A stretch of 64,000 bases of DNA from Agapetus fuscipes. Lineage: Eukaryota; Arthropoda; Insecta; Trichoptera; Glossosomatidae. Position 1 is the first letter of the stretch, and each line of letters begins with the position of its first letter. The notes beneath the pieces were generated by a model that made no database searches, was not told where the DNA came from, and saw only the letters and a program-made list of their open reading frames with translations. Location of the stretch: positions 4,588,001 to 4,652,000 of the forward strand of contig OX637343.1 in assembly GCA_951799405.1 (NCBI GenBank), given 5' to 3'. Of the stretch, positions 1-11,671 are shown piece by piece. The translations under genes were made by a program, and so were the position numbers.

Positions 1-1992
1 CTCCTTTCTTCTGATCAAGCTTGTGCCTCCATCACTGATAGGTCCCGCAGGTAACGACTTTAATGGAGTTAAGGTCAAAACATGAGCCGGCGTCAGAGCT
101 AATGGCTCAGCCGGATCTCCACTTAACACTGTCAACGGACGGGAGTTGAGTATGTTTTCAATTTGCACGAGCACCGTCAACATCTTCTTGTAAGTTAACA
201 GCTGTAATCCGACTACCTTTGCCAAATGAGACTTCATGCATCGTACGCCAGCCTCCCAAATACCTCCAAAATGAGGAGCGGCGGCGACATTGAAACAAAA
301 CTCAATACGATGCTCTTGGAGCTCATGCGCAAATCGTTCGTTGAATTCCTTTGAATCCAACATTTAATAAAAAGCCTCTAATGAGGATTTGGCTCCAACA
401 AAATTAGTACCTCGGTCGGAATATATAACGCATACTGGTCCGCGTCGGGAAATGAATCGTTTCAATGCACTCAAAAAAGCATTGGCACTAAGATCAGGGG
501 CCAATTCCAAATGGACAGCCTTTGTTACAAGACCAACGAATAGACATAATATGTATGCCTTAATACTTCGGACGCCTCGGCGCCGATAAGTGATAATAGC
601 CAGAGGGCCTGCATAATCTACTCCGGTATGACAGAAGGCCTTGGCTTCTCTCACTCGAAACTCCGGAAAATCTGCCATCAAGGGGAACTCATTTCCCGTC
701 TGCAGATTTCTTCGATGCCAATGATCAATCATAAGATTGACCACATGATCGCGACGAGGTAAAAGTATTGGATGCTGACTATCATATTCTATATTTGCAT
801 TTGATAATTGTCCACATACTCTTACAACCCCATCTTTAAGGAAGGCTCTCAACCTTCTAAAAGCGGGTTTCAATTGTTTTTCGAAATTCAACAATTTAAT
901 TTCATTTCCAAAATGCCGAGATTGTAAATTCTGTATAATTACTTTCTCTGCCGTTTCCAAATACGGCTTCTGGGGAAACTCTTCTAATTTAAAGAACTGG
1001 GTTAAATCGGAGGGTAGCGTGTCTATCGAGTGCAAGGCTTCCACCTCGTTTGCTACCTTTTCTATGGCTGGAGCCTTTCCTACTATTATAAAGCCGAGTG
1101 CAGTTTCTACTGCTACTGGCTCCCCGGCAGATCTCGATACCGTTTTAGCACGTAGGATTCTTGCAAAAATGTCAGCTCCCAAAATGACATCCACCTTTGC
1201 TGGCTTGTCATAGTCCTCATCCGCAAGTACGATCCCCTCGAAATAGGTCAATTGTGATCTATCAATTTTCGCAGTTGGCAACTTATTTGTTATGGTGTCT
1301 ACAACCAACGGTTCGATTTCAAGCTCAAATGTTTCGTCAATCCTTGATCGAATCGTCAAAGATGTGACGCCCTTTATTTTGCTTTGACTATTTCCCACTC
1401 CAGAAACAAATTTATTTTTAGTGGCTACAATAGGTAATGCCAAAGACTTGGCGCACTCCACCGTGATAAAATCACGCTGCGAAGCGCTATCAATTATGGC
1501 TCGAATAATTTTGACATGTCCATTTTCATTCTTAGCAGTACACTTTGCCGTACCCAAAAGTACAGATGAAAATGGAGCCCAGTCCGACCCGATCTTGCGC
1601 TCTCCAACAGAGCACAACGCCACCGATACAGGATTGCTGGTTGGCGACTTCAACGCAACATTTCCTTCGACGTTAGCACCAGTTGCCCTTACCGGCGTGC
1701 TAGCGCCCTTAAAATGCAATAGAGTATTATGAGGGCGTGCACACACACTGCATTTCATCTCCTTGCTGCACTCGCGCACCATATGTCCTGGCTCTAAGCA
1801 TTTCATGCATAATCTATTTTCTTTTACAACGTTAAATCTACAATTAACATTCATTCTCTTAAATTTTTGACACTCTGATACTCGGCGATGATTTTCAAGA
1901 CCACACAAAAAACACTTTATCGATTCTCGAATACTCACAAATGATTTCACATTGTTGGCTTTATACGAACGTAAAACAGAAGACGATGACAA
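1..1992 (-). pseudogene. BEL/Pao retrotransposon pol fragment: zinc knuckles, protease, integrase; RT missing
   Basis: Read on the minus strand from 1992, the frame has two Cys/His knuckle-like motifs (CFLCGLENHRRVSEC and CMKCLEPGHMVREC). Next is a retropepsin-like segment around AIIDSASQRDFITVECAKSL (the DUF1758 type typical of BEL/Pao). It then jumps directly to an integrase zinc-binding segment (HPILLPRRDHVVNLMIDHWHR) and the integrase core: D in CHTGVDYAGPL, D in IYSDRGTNFVGA and E in HFGGIWEAGV. The last lies below position 363, after an in-frame TAA at about 364-366. No reverse transcriptase or RNase H lies between protease and integrase, so about two domains are deleted. The fragment runs off the left edge. 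The order gag-PR-IN and the DUF1758/DUF1759 pair identify BEL/Pao (known family knowledge). It is a dead copy. Confidence 0.88.
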
Positions 1993-2635
1993 TGAACCCT
2001 TTACGAGGCTGCGTGTGATCTGTCAAACCCAATGTTTGACGAGAACGCTGCAGTATCTGTGCTTGCTTTCTAACGAACTCTATGAAATCCATACATTAAG
2101 GCATACGACCGCCTAAATTTAGGCTCCATTCTGTCTCAAAAGATTTCCCTGTCTCGAAGCCAATCTTCTTGCTTTCAATATAAATAAGCAAAAAATCCTC
2201 CAAGTTTTCAATTTGTAACTGCTTCAATGCCGCGACGTTTGACGAGAAAGCATCTATAAAAGTTTCTAAACTTGAGGGTGACTGTTCAACACGATCTACG
2301 CTAGGTAGTTTGAACAGTTTCTCTAGATACGAAGTGGCCAACATCCTTTTATCATTGTATTTATCAACAAGCGCTTTCCACAATACCACATAATTTTCAG
2401 CCGATGGTACAATCCCATGACAAAGGTTTAGAGCTTTTCCAGAAAGTTTCCCAATCAAATATTGAATTCTCTCACTATCAGAGAGATCCTCATTTTCGTG
2501 AACTACAGTTCGAAATGATTCATAAAATAATGGCCACGATTCTATTTCCCCATTAAAACTACATAACTCCAGTTTCGGCAAATTGAATCTTTTCTTTGCA
2601 GTTCCCGATTTTTCGACAACTGGACTAATCGTTTC
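1993..2635 (-). pseudogene. BEL/Pao gag, C-terminal part (DUF1759-like)
   Basis: The frame 2096-2581 encodes a segment starting MPKLELCSFNGEIESWPLFY, with downstream YLIGKLSGKALNLCHGI. This is the conserved gag core seen in BEL/Pao elements. It ends in a stop at 2096; the continuation (MDFIEFVRKQAQILQRSRQT) is in another frame and needs a further shift to join the zinc-knuckle frame at 1992. At least two frameshifts therefore break gag-pol. On the upstream side the gag frame reads back to about 2635, where LINE alpha begins. The missing N-terminal part of gag is found beyond the LINE at 5943-6245. Confidence 0.82.
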
Positions 2636-2883
2636 TAATCTAATCTAAGCTGCAAAGATAAATATCATTTAAGATTTATACTAAATGCATTCCCACAAGC
2701 AGATATGTATAATTTCGCGCTAACACATGCCGCATGTGGACCTACAATATAAAAACCCAATCTCAAATGAACATAAGCCTTGCAACTCTTGCCGTCCTTC
2801 CTTGAAACAGGGGTGACATTGGCAAAGTGAACCAATTTTTATATTATGGGTGGTCAGCCGCATAACAACCTATAAGTCAAGGA
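2636..2883 (-). repeat. LINE 3'-end module (Z module) within LINE alpha
   Basis: On the minus strand it runs from TCCTTGACTTATAGG to the AATCT-type tail. About twenty further copies of this roughly 245-bp unit are scattered through the window, most starting at the same TCCTTGACTTATAGG boundary and ending at the TTTGCAGCTTAGATTAGATT end. This copy is the 3' UTR of the full LINE and so links the solo modules to LINE alpha. Confidence 0.85.
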
Positions 2884-2988
2884 ACATACATGACAAATTA
2901 CATTTTTTTTAAATCAAAGAATAAAAATAACAATATATACATGGACATAAAAAACTAAATCATAAAACCAATTTCACTTTAACAAACC

Positions 2989-5942
2989 CTAGCCGCCAAC
3001 ATCACAGATCAACCGCCATTTCTTTCTATCCTTGCATACTTCTTTCATTTCCTCCAGAGTCATAACCTTCTTCATACAAGCTCTTCTTTTATTATGACTC
3101 TGGATATTCCATTCATTCGCAATTTCGGATATTTGGTCCATCCATACCTTTCTCGGTCTTCCTCTACCACGACATCCATCTATTCTACCAACATATACTT
3201 TCTTCGTCAGTCTTTCCTCATTCATTCTCTCCATATGCCCAAACCATCTTAACAAACTTCTTTTAATCTTCACTTTCACACTTTCTTTTGCACCACATTC
3301 TTTTCTTACAAAATCATTCCTCACCCTGTCACTCCGTTTTTTCCCAATCATACTTCTTAGAAAGTCCATTTCAACAGTATGGACTTTACTAATTTCACTT
3401 TCATTCACCGTCCAGGCCTCGCTTCCATACATCAAGGTGGGTAAAAGTATGCCACTGCGTACCGCCAATCGAGCATTTTTAGATATGTTTTGATTTTTGG
3501 CGATACAAGCTGTGGCACCCAGTACACACCTGCCCTTCATTACTCTTCTTTCAAGTTCACCTGTCATTCTTCCATCTTTCTCAAACTTACTTCCCAAGTA
3601 TACAAACTCATTTACCACATCAACATTCATTCCGTTTATTCTAAATTCGTAGTTCGTATTTTCTTCATTTCTTTCAAAAATCAAAACTTTCGTCTTACTT
3701 GCATTCAATTTCAAATAATTACCTAGCAGAGCTTCGTTCAATCTAGAGAGCATCGTTTGCAATTCTACTGCTGAGTCCGATACAAGAACAGCATCATCCG
3801 CATACAGTAGAACACTCACTTTGCTCTCTCCTATCATTAATCCACAATCATCAAGTCTAGCATCTCGAACACACTTGTCCATGACTATGTTAAATAGCCA
3901 TGGACTCATCACACATCCTTGCCTTACACCCTTAAAAACTTCAAACCATTCACTATACTCATCATCAATACGAACACATGCTATACTATTTTCATAGTTT
4001 GCATGCACCGCACCTAGGAGAGCCCCATTCACTCCGTATGCTTTCAAAACATCCCATAACATACCTCTGTCTACTGAGTCAAAAGCCTTTTCCAGATCTA
4101 CAAAGGCCGTGAACAGCTTCCGCCTCACCGACAATTGTTTTTCAACAAGTTGTCGTAGAGTAAAAATCTGATCAACACAGCCTCTACCGGCCATAAAGCC
4201 GGACTGTATATCGGAAATCCTTTCACTAGTAGTCAGAATCACATTTTTTATAATCACCTTACAGAAGACTTTTCCTGGTATACTGAGTCGACTGATTGGT
4301 CTGAAGTTCTGACAGTCTTTTTTGTCCCCTTTACCTTTGTAAATGGGAACAATGACTGCCTTCCTCCAATCCATCGGTACTACTCCTGCATTCACACAAA
4401 GCTTACATAATTCGTACATCCAATCTATCACGCATTCACCTCCTGCTTTCAACATTTCACCATTTATTCCATCAAACCCAGCAGACTTTCCATTCTTCAA
4501 ACATTCAATAGATACTTTTATTTCTTCTTTCAAAATCCTAAATTCATTCTCTTCTGTCATTTTTCTAAACAAAATTCTTTCGCCCCGACCAAAAATCCCT
4601 TCAAAATATTCTTTCCATCTCTTACATACTTCATCATTCTCCCATACCATCTCACCAACAGCACTTTTGATTCCTGGGGTGGTCAATGCAGAATCTTTAT
4701 TCCTATTGGCACCGACCCATCTCCAGAATTCCTTCCTACTGTCGGTGAAACTCCTGTTCATTTTTTCATCAATCTTTCTCTGTTCATTCGCTTTGCTTTC
4801 ATAAACTACATTCTTCGCCATTTGCTTGGCTATCTTATATTCATCTTCTAGCTTTTTATCATTCCTGTCGTTCAGCCACTTTTTGTAACATTCCTTCTTC
4901 ACTTTCACAGCCTCTTTTACTTTAGCATTCCACCAGGCATCCCCTTTCAATCTTCCACCTTTCGTTTCTCCACATACTTTTCGAGCACATTCAATCATTC
5001 CTTCTTTCATAAACTTCCACATGCTTTCAATATCTTTTTCATTCACATTCTTTTCAAGTTCATTCACACTTAACTTTTTTTGTATTTCGGATTTATACTT
5101 CACTTTCACGTTTTCATCACTCAGACTTACTACTTTTATTCTTGGCTTTCTTACTTTCTTCTTACGTTTCATCTTTCTTACTTCTCCAATCATTATTTTA
5201 GCGCATAAGAGATAGTGGTCACTGCCTATTTCAGGCCCACGATAGACACGGCTATCTCTTACGGCTCCTCTCAGTCTTTCATCCACACAGATGTAGTCAA
5301 TGATTGTGCGACTTCCCACAATCTGCCTTGTGTACAGATGCACATCCTTATGTCGAAACCATGTGTTTGATGCAAAAAGGCTGTGCTCTGCACACAAAGC
5401 TATCAGGTGTCGCCCATTATCATTGACTACACCTCGTCCACTAGGACCAACAATTTTCACACACTCATCTCTTTGCGTACCTACCCATCCATTCATATCT
5501 CCCAAAATTATAATGTATCATTCTTCTTGCTTTCGCGCACAACTGCATTCAACTCATTCCAGAATCTCATTTTCACGTCCATACACTCTGAATCTACAGG
5601 TGCATAACAGGCCACCAAGAAAATTTTCATCCTGTTTGTATTGAGTTTAACAGTCAAAACTCTTGGAGAGATTCTTTGGTAGCCCGTTATGCATCCTTTT
5701 ACATTCTCACTTATAACCACACCCACACCCTGTCTTTCATTCCCATCTTCCACACCTGACCAGATATACAGTTCACCATTCATTAATACTTTTTCACCAT
5801 TCCCTTTCATTTTTGTCTCTGTCACACCCATCACTTGTATTCTTTTTTCATTCATCACATTCACATTTTCCTTCTCCTTACACTCATTCATTCTTCTGAC
5901 ATTCCAAGTTCCAAACACCCATTCATTCTCTCTGAGCAATTG
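2989..5942 (-). pseudogene. LINE alpha endonuclease-reverse transcriptase ORF, one frameshift
   Basis: The N-terminal part (5508-5942) is an APE-type endonuclease: GTWNVRRM, then GVTETKMKG, then VACYAPVDSE. It stops at 5508 after KKNDTL. The next frame (from 5505) continues with GDMNGWVG and GSDHYLL, so a single missing base near 5510 splits the endonuclease. The rest is an 838-residue frame. It holds RT motifs (FVDLEKAFDSVDRGML, GVRQGCVMSPWLF, and the catalytic LLYADDAVL near residue 580) followed by the C-terminal region of these LINEs (LPTLMYGSEAWTV, LLRWFGHMERMNEERLTKKV, RGRGRPRKVWMDQI). The stop is at 2989-2991. Apart from the one-base lesion the frame is open, so this is a relatively young copy. 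The product would nick target DNA and copy the LINE RNA. Confidence 0.88.
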
Positions 5943-6245
5943 ATTAACCCGGAACTTTATTTTTGTATAAAACTCTTCAACTGACATTAGCGAATTATAA
6001 TTGGGAACACTCTTCGCAGAAACCGACAGCACTTTATTTCGTTCATCAATAGTGTTTATGAAATCGGTACGTAGAATATCGATTGTAAAACTGTTGGCCA
6101 AAAAGTCATCAATTTTTACAGGATCATTATTGAAATTCCTACTTTGATAATATACTCTGAATATACTCTGAATTCTCCCGTAAATAGCCGTCAGTTTGCT
6201 TTGTAAAAGCTGAACAACAAATTCTTGGTCTTCTTTTTTAGCCAT
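5943..6245 (-). pseudogene. BEL/Pao gag N-terminal fragment
   Basis: Begins MAKKEDQEFVVQLLQSKLTA and runs about 100 residues to KIKFRVNQL, after which the frame enters the LINE endonuclease in phase. The fragment is helical and charged, lies immediately upstream of a LINE inserted in gag, and has the same orientation as the gag C-terminal part at 2096-2635. It is therefore read as the 5' end of the same gag. The open fusion to the LINE endonuclease (245 codons in all) is probably accidental. Confidence 0.7.
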
Positions 6246-7450
6246 ATTTGACGGAATATATTAAGTATCCAAAATATCAAAAAGAAGAAAAAAAAAAAAA
6301 TAAACAATAAGTGTAAACAAAAACTTAGTTATGAATGACAATATTCCCTTGACCTTGAATATTATGTAAACAAACGTCAAAATAAATTCGCAAATCAAAA
6401 CAACTATTATTTTTATTACCCCATTAGCAATTAGGTACCTACCGATTGATGATTTCAAAAATTCACATAAACAGTTAGGTATATAAAGGGAATTTAATTT
6501 AAACAAATGACCAATACCAACTTTCAAATTTAAATCTGTACACCGAATTATTGTTACAAATTTTATCTCATCTACCCAATGCTAATATTATGATTATAAA
6601 AATACGATTCTGTTTATATTCCAATATCTATATCAAAAACTAACTATTCAAAATAAGTAGCTACACCAAATGAAGATTTCAAAATATTTTACTGTACGAT
6701 TTACAGCAAAATTACCCAAATATCCGGTGCGAAGTGACCAATGGATGCGCGCAAAGCGAATCTCGCGCGCTTCAAAATATTTAACTGTACGATTTACAGC
6801 AAAATAACTAAATATCCGGTGCGAAGGGCCAATGGATGCGCGCAAAGCGAATTCTCGCGCGCTTCAAAATATTTAACTGTACGATTTACAGCAAAATAAC
6901 TAAATATCCGGTGCGAAGGGCCAATGGATGCGCGCAAAGCGAATTCTCGCGCGCTTCAAAATATTTAACTGTACGATTTACAGCAAAATAACTAAATATC
7001 CGGAACGAAGGGCCAATGATTACGCGCGAAGCGAATTCTCTCGCGTTTCTCTTCATTCGGTGTATATGCTTCGAGAGCTCCTCAATCCGACAATGATCGA
7101 GGTGCCTCAACGACAATTGGGACGCAATATCTGCCCCGAGAGCCTGGATTCTGTTGGTCGGGACAACAAGGAAAGGACCGAAGGAATTGCCACTAACCTT
7201 GATGCTCCCGTGGTCCAGGCCTCGTTCGACTGCAGTCTAGGCCCCGATTTCCGGCGGCTTCTTTCTACGCAGCGATCCCGTTGCACGCACAACCTTGCAC
7301 TCGGGAATAATGTTATAACTTTCCTACACGAAGGTTACCACGTTCGACACAACGATCTTCCTACACGAAGAATCTTGGACCAGTTCAACACGACAACCTT
7401 TCAAGTCAAAGGTATGAGAACAAGTGGCAATATAGGTAGGTAATACAGAT
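6246..7450. other. Possible BEL/Pao 5' leader/LTR region
   Basis: This stretch lies upstream of the BEL/Pao gag start. It is AT-rich to about 6,670, then carries a 92-bp tandem repeat, then a GC-richer block (7,040-7,400) unlike its surroundings. A 5' LTR would be expected here, but the 3' LTR is outside the window, so no LTR boundary can be shown. Open frames here (for example plus 6,928-7,443) have no recognisable motif. Confidence 0.3.
6672..7047. repeat. 92-bp minisatellite, about 4 copies
   Basis: The motif TATCCGG recurs at 6721, 6813, 6905 and 6997, an exact 92-bp spacing. The unit joins an AT-rich half (AACTGTACGATTTACAGC) to a GC-rich half with GCGCGC and GAATTC. The outer copies are more diverged than the two central ones. 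Confidence 0.9.
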
Positions 7451-7514
7451 TTTTGGGCATTGTGGTAAAGTTGTGAACAAGGATAGGTATTGATTTAAGG
7501 AATGACCAACAGAT

Positions 7515-7885
7515 GTCGCTTTGGCGCGAACAATTTTATTGGGTGTAACTTCTCATAGTAAGTGAACTAATTAGAAGGCAGTGCACATGACAAACTTCTA
7601 AACTACAGGACTTTACTCATGTCACTGTCATTCGTAGTCCATGATTCACTTCCTTACATCAATGTTGCTGACAATGTGCCATTGTGTACTGAATTTCAAA
7701 TCCATCATCAGCCACTTGTTTCTTGCGATTCTTCTTAGCGCACCTACCACTTGCTTTCTCTTACACAAGGTACCTTTTCCTTAATTTCTCTCATCGTTTT
7801 TCCGTTCTTCTCAAACATACTTCTTGTATCACTTATTCAGTTTTACCTTGAAGGTATCAAAACAATGTAGTTACTAGTAATCAGT
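7515..7885 (-). repeat. Decayed LINE RT C-terminal fragment, copy 1
   Basis: Nearly identical to 33,926-34,290 in the same orientation. On the minus strand, broken frames resemble the C-terminal LINE region (FEKNGKTMREI, VGALRRIARNKW), matching the LINE alpha/beta layout. No usable ORF remains. Confidence 0.6.
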
Positions 7886-8870
7886 GGCGGCTCTTCATTA
7901 GGGGACAGTGGGGAACATCCCTATGAATGAAATTGGAAACATAAATTGTTTGAGCAGAAAAAACTGAGAAATTTGTAAATAATAGCGTACACGAAGTATA
8001 TTTTTCAAACTATTTTACTGACCGAAGATGTTGAAATATTTCACAATAGAACGGACGCAGTGAGTCACACGAAGGTTTTTGTTGAAAAAAATATAATAAT
8101 ATTTGTTAAAACGTTAGGTACATGTGTATTGTGTACATTCGCTAAGATTGAAATATGATCCACTATCCATCGTTTCCTCGTACCTCGTTCCCTGCGCGGA
8201 CGCAAGCGAAGTCATATTTCGGGCGGTTCCGGTTGAGCGGGACTTTTATTCGGATCACCGCGATTAGAGATTGCAATCCGGACTCTTCGAAATTCGAAAA
8301 TAACTGAAAAATCCGGATTTTCTGGAGTTTTTTTAAATCCGGTTTTTAAAACTCAAATCCGGTTTCTTCGGATTTTAGCCAAAATTGAGTTCAATGCATA
8401 ATATTTTATATTTATCCACAAATTTTCATTCTAAGTAGTTCGATTACCTACTCTAATAAGCAAATTCGAACAATATTTGAATTGGTAGGATTAGCTATAG
8501 GCTGTAGGTACTTTGTTTGAGCGAATTTGGCGCGAAATCCGTGATTGGCTCTGTTTATGCCCATATAAGGCAATAAACCGAGCAACGCGAGACGTGCGCG
8601 TGCCGCGGGCGCGACGGACGCCCCGCGCCCCGCTCACTCACCGAGACACTTGACGCTTTCATGTTTTTAAGATCTCATTTTCTAAATAAGACTGATTAAT
8701 ATGTACTAAATTAATGTCATAAACTATAAATTAATGTCACTAAATTAATGTTATCTTGTGTGAAAATTTCTAACCGACCATTGTTTGACAACGGCAAATT
8801 TAATTTGAGGATGAATAATACGTTTTGTTGCATTTGATTTTATGTTATGTTCAGTTTATGACTATGTTAG
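7886..8870. other. Intergenic, no gene seen
   Basis: AT-rich sequence with a patch of repeated ATCCGG-type motifs (8,270-8,390) and a short GC-rich block (about 8,580-8,650). No coding, RNA or terminal-repeat signal could be supported. Confidence 0.4.
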
Positions 8871-8876
8871 TTAACT

Positions 8877-8950
8877 AATCTATCTATCTATCTATCTATA
8901 TCTATAAAGAAGGATGTGTGTATGTATGTATGTATGTATGTATGTATGTC
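8877..8950. repeat. (TATC)n/(TATG)n compound microsatellite
   Basis: Tandem CTAT units are followed by ATAAAGAAGGATGTGTG and tandem TATG units, then a conserved flank containing CGCTCATCCGATTTTGACG. The same arrangement recurs at 9,483-9,620, so it is part of a dispersed element rather than an isolated microsatellite. Confidence 0.75.
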
Positions 8951-9152
8951 CCCTATAGACTCATAAACCGCTCATCCGATTTTGACGAAATTTTCAGGAA
9001 ACATGTAACATATTCTTAGAACGAATCCTGTGAAGTTTGATGGTGATCAAATAAACAGTGGTTCTCAATTCTCTATATTTCAGCAACGAGGTCGGTAAAT
9101 TTTGAAACCACCCAATAGAAGAAGACCATTATATTCAACTACAATACATAAT

Positions 9153-9480
9153 CTTAGTTGCAAATATACATTTACATTAAAGATTCATATAAAATGCATG
9201 CTCACAAGTAGACACATGTAAGTTCACGCTTACAAATGCTGCATGTGTACCCACTCATAATTTAAAATCCAAATCTAAAATGAACAACCCAGTAACTTTT
9301 ACTTTACCCCAACTTGAAATGGATGTTATTCAGCTCCTGAGTGGCTTGACACTCATTTCTTATGAAGGCTGAGTAAGCCTTGCCGGTATTTTATTTTGGG
9401 TTTAAAATAAACACTGAAACGGGAAATAATTTCTGACAACTTCGGTGGGATTCTAACTCGAGATCTCGGCATGGAATGCA
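9153..9480 (-). mobile_element. tRNA-derived SINE with LINE-like tail, head truncated
   Basis: This is the first copy of a tandem-like duplication (about 9,089-9,480 and 9,928-10,322). It holds the SINE body and the 3' tail related to the LINE Z module, but the tRNA-like head is cut off by the CTAT microsatellite element at 9,481. Confidence 0.65.
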
Positions 9481-9482
9481 AT

Positions 9483-9620
9483 CTATCTATCTATATCTAT
9501 AAAGAAGGATGTGTGTATGTATGTATGTATGTTCCCTATAGACTCATAAATCGCTCATCCGATTTTGACGAAATTTTCAGGAAACATGTAACATATTTTT
9601 AGAATGAATCCTGTGAAGTT
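9483..9620. repeat. Second copy of the CTAT/TATG microsatellite element
   Basis: Repeats the layout at 8,877-9,040 (CTAT run, AAAGAAGGATGTGTG, TATG run, then ATCCGATTTTGACGAAATTT). It interrupts the SINE at 9,153-9,480. Confidence 0.7.
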
Positions 9621-9627
9621 TGATCTA

Positions 9628-9875
9628 TCTATAATCTATAATCTAAGTTGCAAGGATATATTCATTTAAAGCTCTCAGATGTATGCCCACAAACCAACAA
9701 GTGTAGTTCGCGCTTACAAATGCTGATTGTGTACTTACAAATAAAATCCAAACCTCAAATGAACATAAGCCCCACAACTTTTGCCGACCTTCCCTGAAAC
9801 AGGGGTGACATTGGCAAAGTGAACCATTTTTTACAGTATGGGTGGTCAGCCTCATACCAACCTATAAGTCAAGGA
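9628..9875 (-). repeat. Solo Z module
   Basis: Complete unit with the TCCTTGACTTATAGG boundary at 9,875 and the CAACTTAGATTATAGATT tail at 9,628. No LINE coding sequence is attached. Confidence 0.8.
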
Positions 9876-10008
9876 ATATATATATATAGATGGTGATCAA
9901 ATAAACAATGGTTGTCAATTCTCAATATTTCAGCAACGAGGTCGGTAAATTTTGAAACCACCCAATAGAAGAAGACCATTATATTCAACTACAATACATA
10001 ATCTTAGT

Positions 10009-10360
10009 TGCAAATATACATTTACATTAAAGATTCATATAAAATGCATGCTCACAAGTAGACACACGTAAGTTCACGCTTACAAATGCTGCATGTGTAC
10101 CTACTCATAATTTACAATCCAAATCTAAAATGAACAACCCAGTAACTTTTACTTTACGCCAACTTGAAATGGATGTTATTCAGCTCCTGAGTGGCTTGAC
10201 ACTCATTTCTTATGAAGGCTGAGTAAGCCTTGCCGGTATTTTATTTATGGTTAGAAATAAACACTGAAACGAGAAATAATTTCTGACAACTTCAGTGGGA
10301 TTCTAACTCGAGATCTCGGCATGGAATGCAGTTACTCTACCAACTAAGCTATAGACCGGA
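10009..10360 (-). mobile_element. tRNA-derived SINE with LINE-alpha-like 3' tail
   Basis: The minus-strand 5' end (10,360 downward) is tRNA-like: TAGCTTAGTTGGTAGAG fits a Pol III A box and GAGTTAGAATCCC fits a B box. A unique body follows. The last roughly 110-150 bases (10,009-10,130) match the end of the Z module (ACATGCAGCATTTGTAAGCG, then TTTGCAACTAAGATT). A tRNA head plus a tail shared with an active LINE is the classical SINE design, in which the LINE reverse transcriptase recognises the tail. It is not a real tRNA gene because the acceptor arm is not closed. Confidence 0.78.
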
Positions 10361-10397
10361 CTTTTTACAAATATGGTGGATCGATATCGGTTTGTTT

Positions 10398-10919
10398 AGG
10401 GGTAAGCAACCTGCGGCTCACCAGCCACATGCGGCTCTTTGGGTGTGAAGTTACGGCTCTTTAGCTTCATACGCAAATATAAAAAAAACACAGAATTATA
10501 CTTCTGATCGAAAAAAACTAAATCTATAATCCGCTACTTCACCCCCCACCCTCCCCCCGCCCCATCGACGCTATTTATTGTTGGCAAAAAAACATTTGTG
10601 GCTCTTTACAAATCCAAATCCAAAATAAGATATGTCTCATTTGAGATTCACATCAAATGCATTCCCATAAGCAGACACGCATAATTTCGCGCTCACACAT
10701 ACCGCATGTGGAACTACAATATAAAAACCCAATCTTAAATGAACATAAGCCCTGCAACTCTTGCCGACCTTCCCTGAAACAGGGGCGACATTGGCAAAGT
10801 GAACCATTTTTTACAGTATGGGTGGTCAGCCTCATACCAACCTATAAGTCAAGGAAAAACTTTGAAATTTGTAAATTGTAATTTTTGGCTCTTCCGACTC
10901 AAAAGGTTGCCGACCCCTG
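10398..10919. mobile_element. hAT-like nonautonomous element with nested Z module
   Basis: The left end AGGGGTAAGCAACCTGCGGC and the right end, read in reverse as CCAGGGGTCGGCAACCTT, form imperfect inverted repeats of the common hAT type. An inserted Z module (10,612-10,855) occupies the centre. No clear 8-bp target duplication was found, so the superfamily is inference. Confidence 0.55.
10612..10855 (-). repeat. Solo Z module nested in the hAT-like element
   Basis: The TCCTTGACTTATAGG boundary lies at 10,855 and the CAGGGGCGACATTGGCAAAG segment is conserved. The AATCT tail is reduced. Confidence 0.75.
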
Positions 10920-11671
10920 GCCTAGACAAAAGTTCCAAATTAAAAAATGTTATTCAAGTATTCCAAGTTGAATTTTAGAAATGTAAGAAAGCTTTTATAT
11001 CCCGCACTTATAAAAAATACGATAAACGAAAGTTCGTAGGTCACAACTAGAAGACCATATTGAAATATATTATTATTATTAAAACCTTTTATTGAAACAT
11101 ACTTTTAATTAAAATATACATAATATAGTTGTTTTTACAAAAAACGCATTTCTGTAAAATTATATACCTACTCACCACAAATTTAAAGATCGTTTTTTTC
11201 TCGGCGGTTAAACGTCTTTCTTCTATGTGACAATGGTCCAAAGCAACCAAGATAAACAAAATGTTTGCCTTTTACCTAACCCGGCCGTGCGACTTACAAT
11301 TTTGTTGTCAATAGAAAATGTTCCGTGTGCACTACCTAAAACTTTCACTTATTGAAATAATGGATAGAGCACATTTTAAATGTGGGGAAAAAATGTGAAT
11401 TCACTTGGCCGGGATAAAGACAGGACAGGGAGTCAAAAATTCAACATAAATTAAACACTTTTATGGAGATAGTTGAAAAAACACTTAAGTGCATCATATT
11501 GTATGAAGCATTTTCCCCAACTGCATACGTTTCACAGTGCGGTTACAATGAAAAATATTCCTGATTGTTTGGAATACATTTATTTCTTCACTTTGCTCAA
11601 AGAGTATAGTGAATTTTATAGATTAGTTCTTTAATTGTATGATTATAAAATTTAATTTATTGTTTATATAG
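10920..11671. other. AT-rich intergenic, no gene seen
   Basis: No ORF with recognisable motifs, terminal repeats or RNA gene signals. Confidence 0.4.

Larger units (their letters stand above)
2636..5942 (-). mobile_element. LINE alpha, nearly full length, inserted in BEL/Pao gag
   Basis: A non-LTR retrotransposon in minus orientation. It begins with an endonuclease-RT reading frame and ends in a 3' untranslated region of about 350 bases finishing in an AATCT pentamer repeat (2636-2647). The BEL/Pao gag sequence continues on both sides (N-terminal part at 5943-6245, C-terminal part below 2636), so this is a nested insertion. A short microsatellite tail instead of poly(A) is typical of RTE-like LINEs, but the clade assignment is inference. 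Shorter copies of the same family occur at 11,672-12,752, 17,247-18,535 and 44,823-45,376. Confidence 0.85.

Noticed and set aside
3490..5644. Several plus-strand open frames of 60-150 codons opposite the LINE alpha gene
   Set aside because: They are Ser/Phe/Leu-rich antisense shadows of the LINE ORF and recur wherever the LINE recurs (for example 18,104-18,340 and 11,623-11,883).
6928..7443. A 171-codon plus-strand gene after the 92-bp repeat
   Set aside because: The first third is minisatellite, the rest lacks any recognisable motif, and the opposite strand is equally open in places; composition alone does not support coding.
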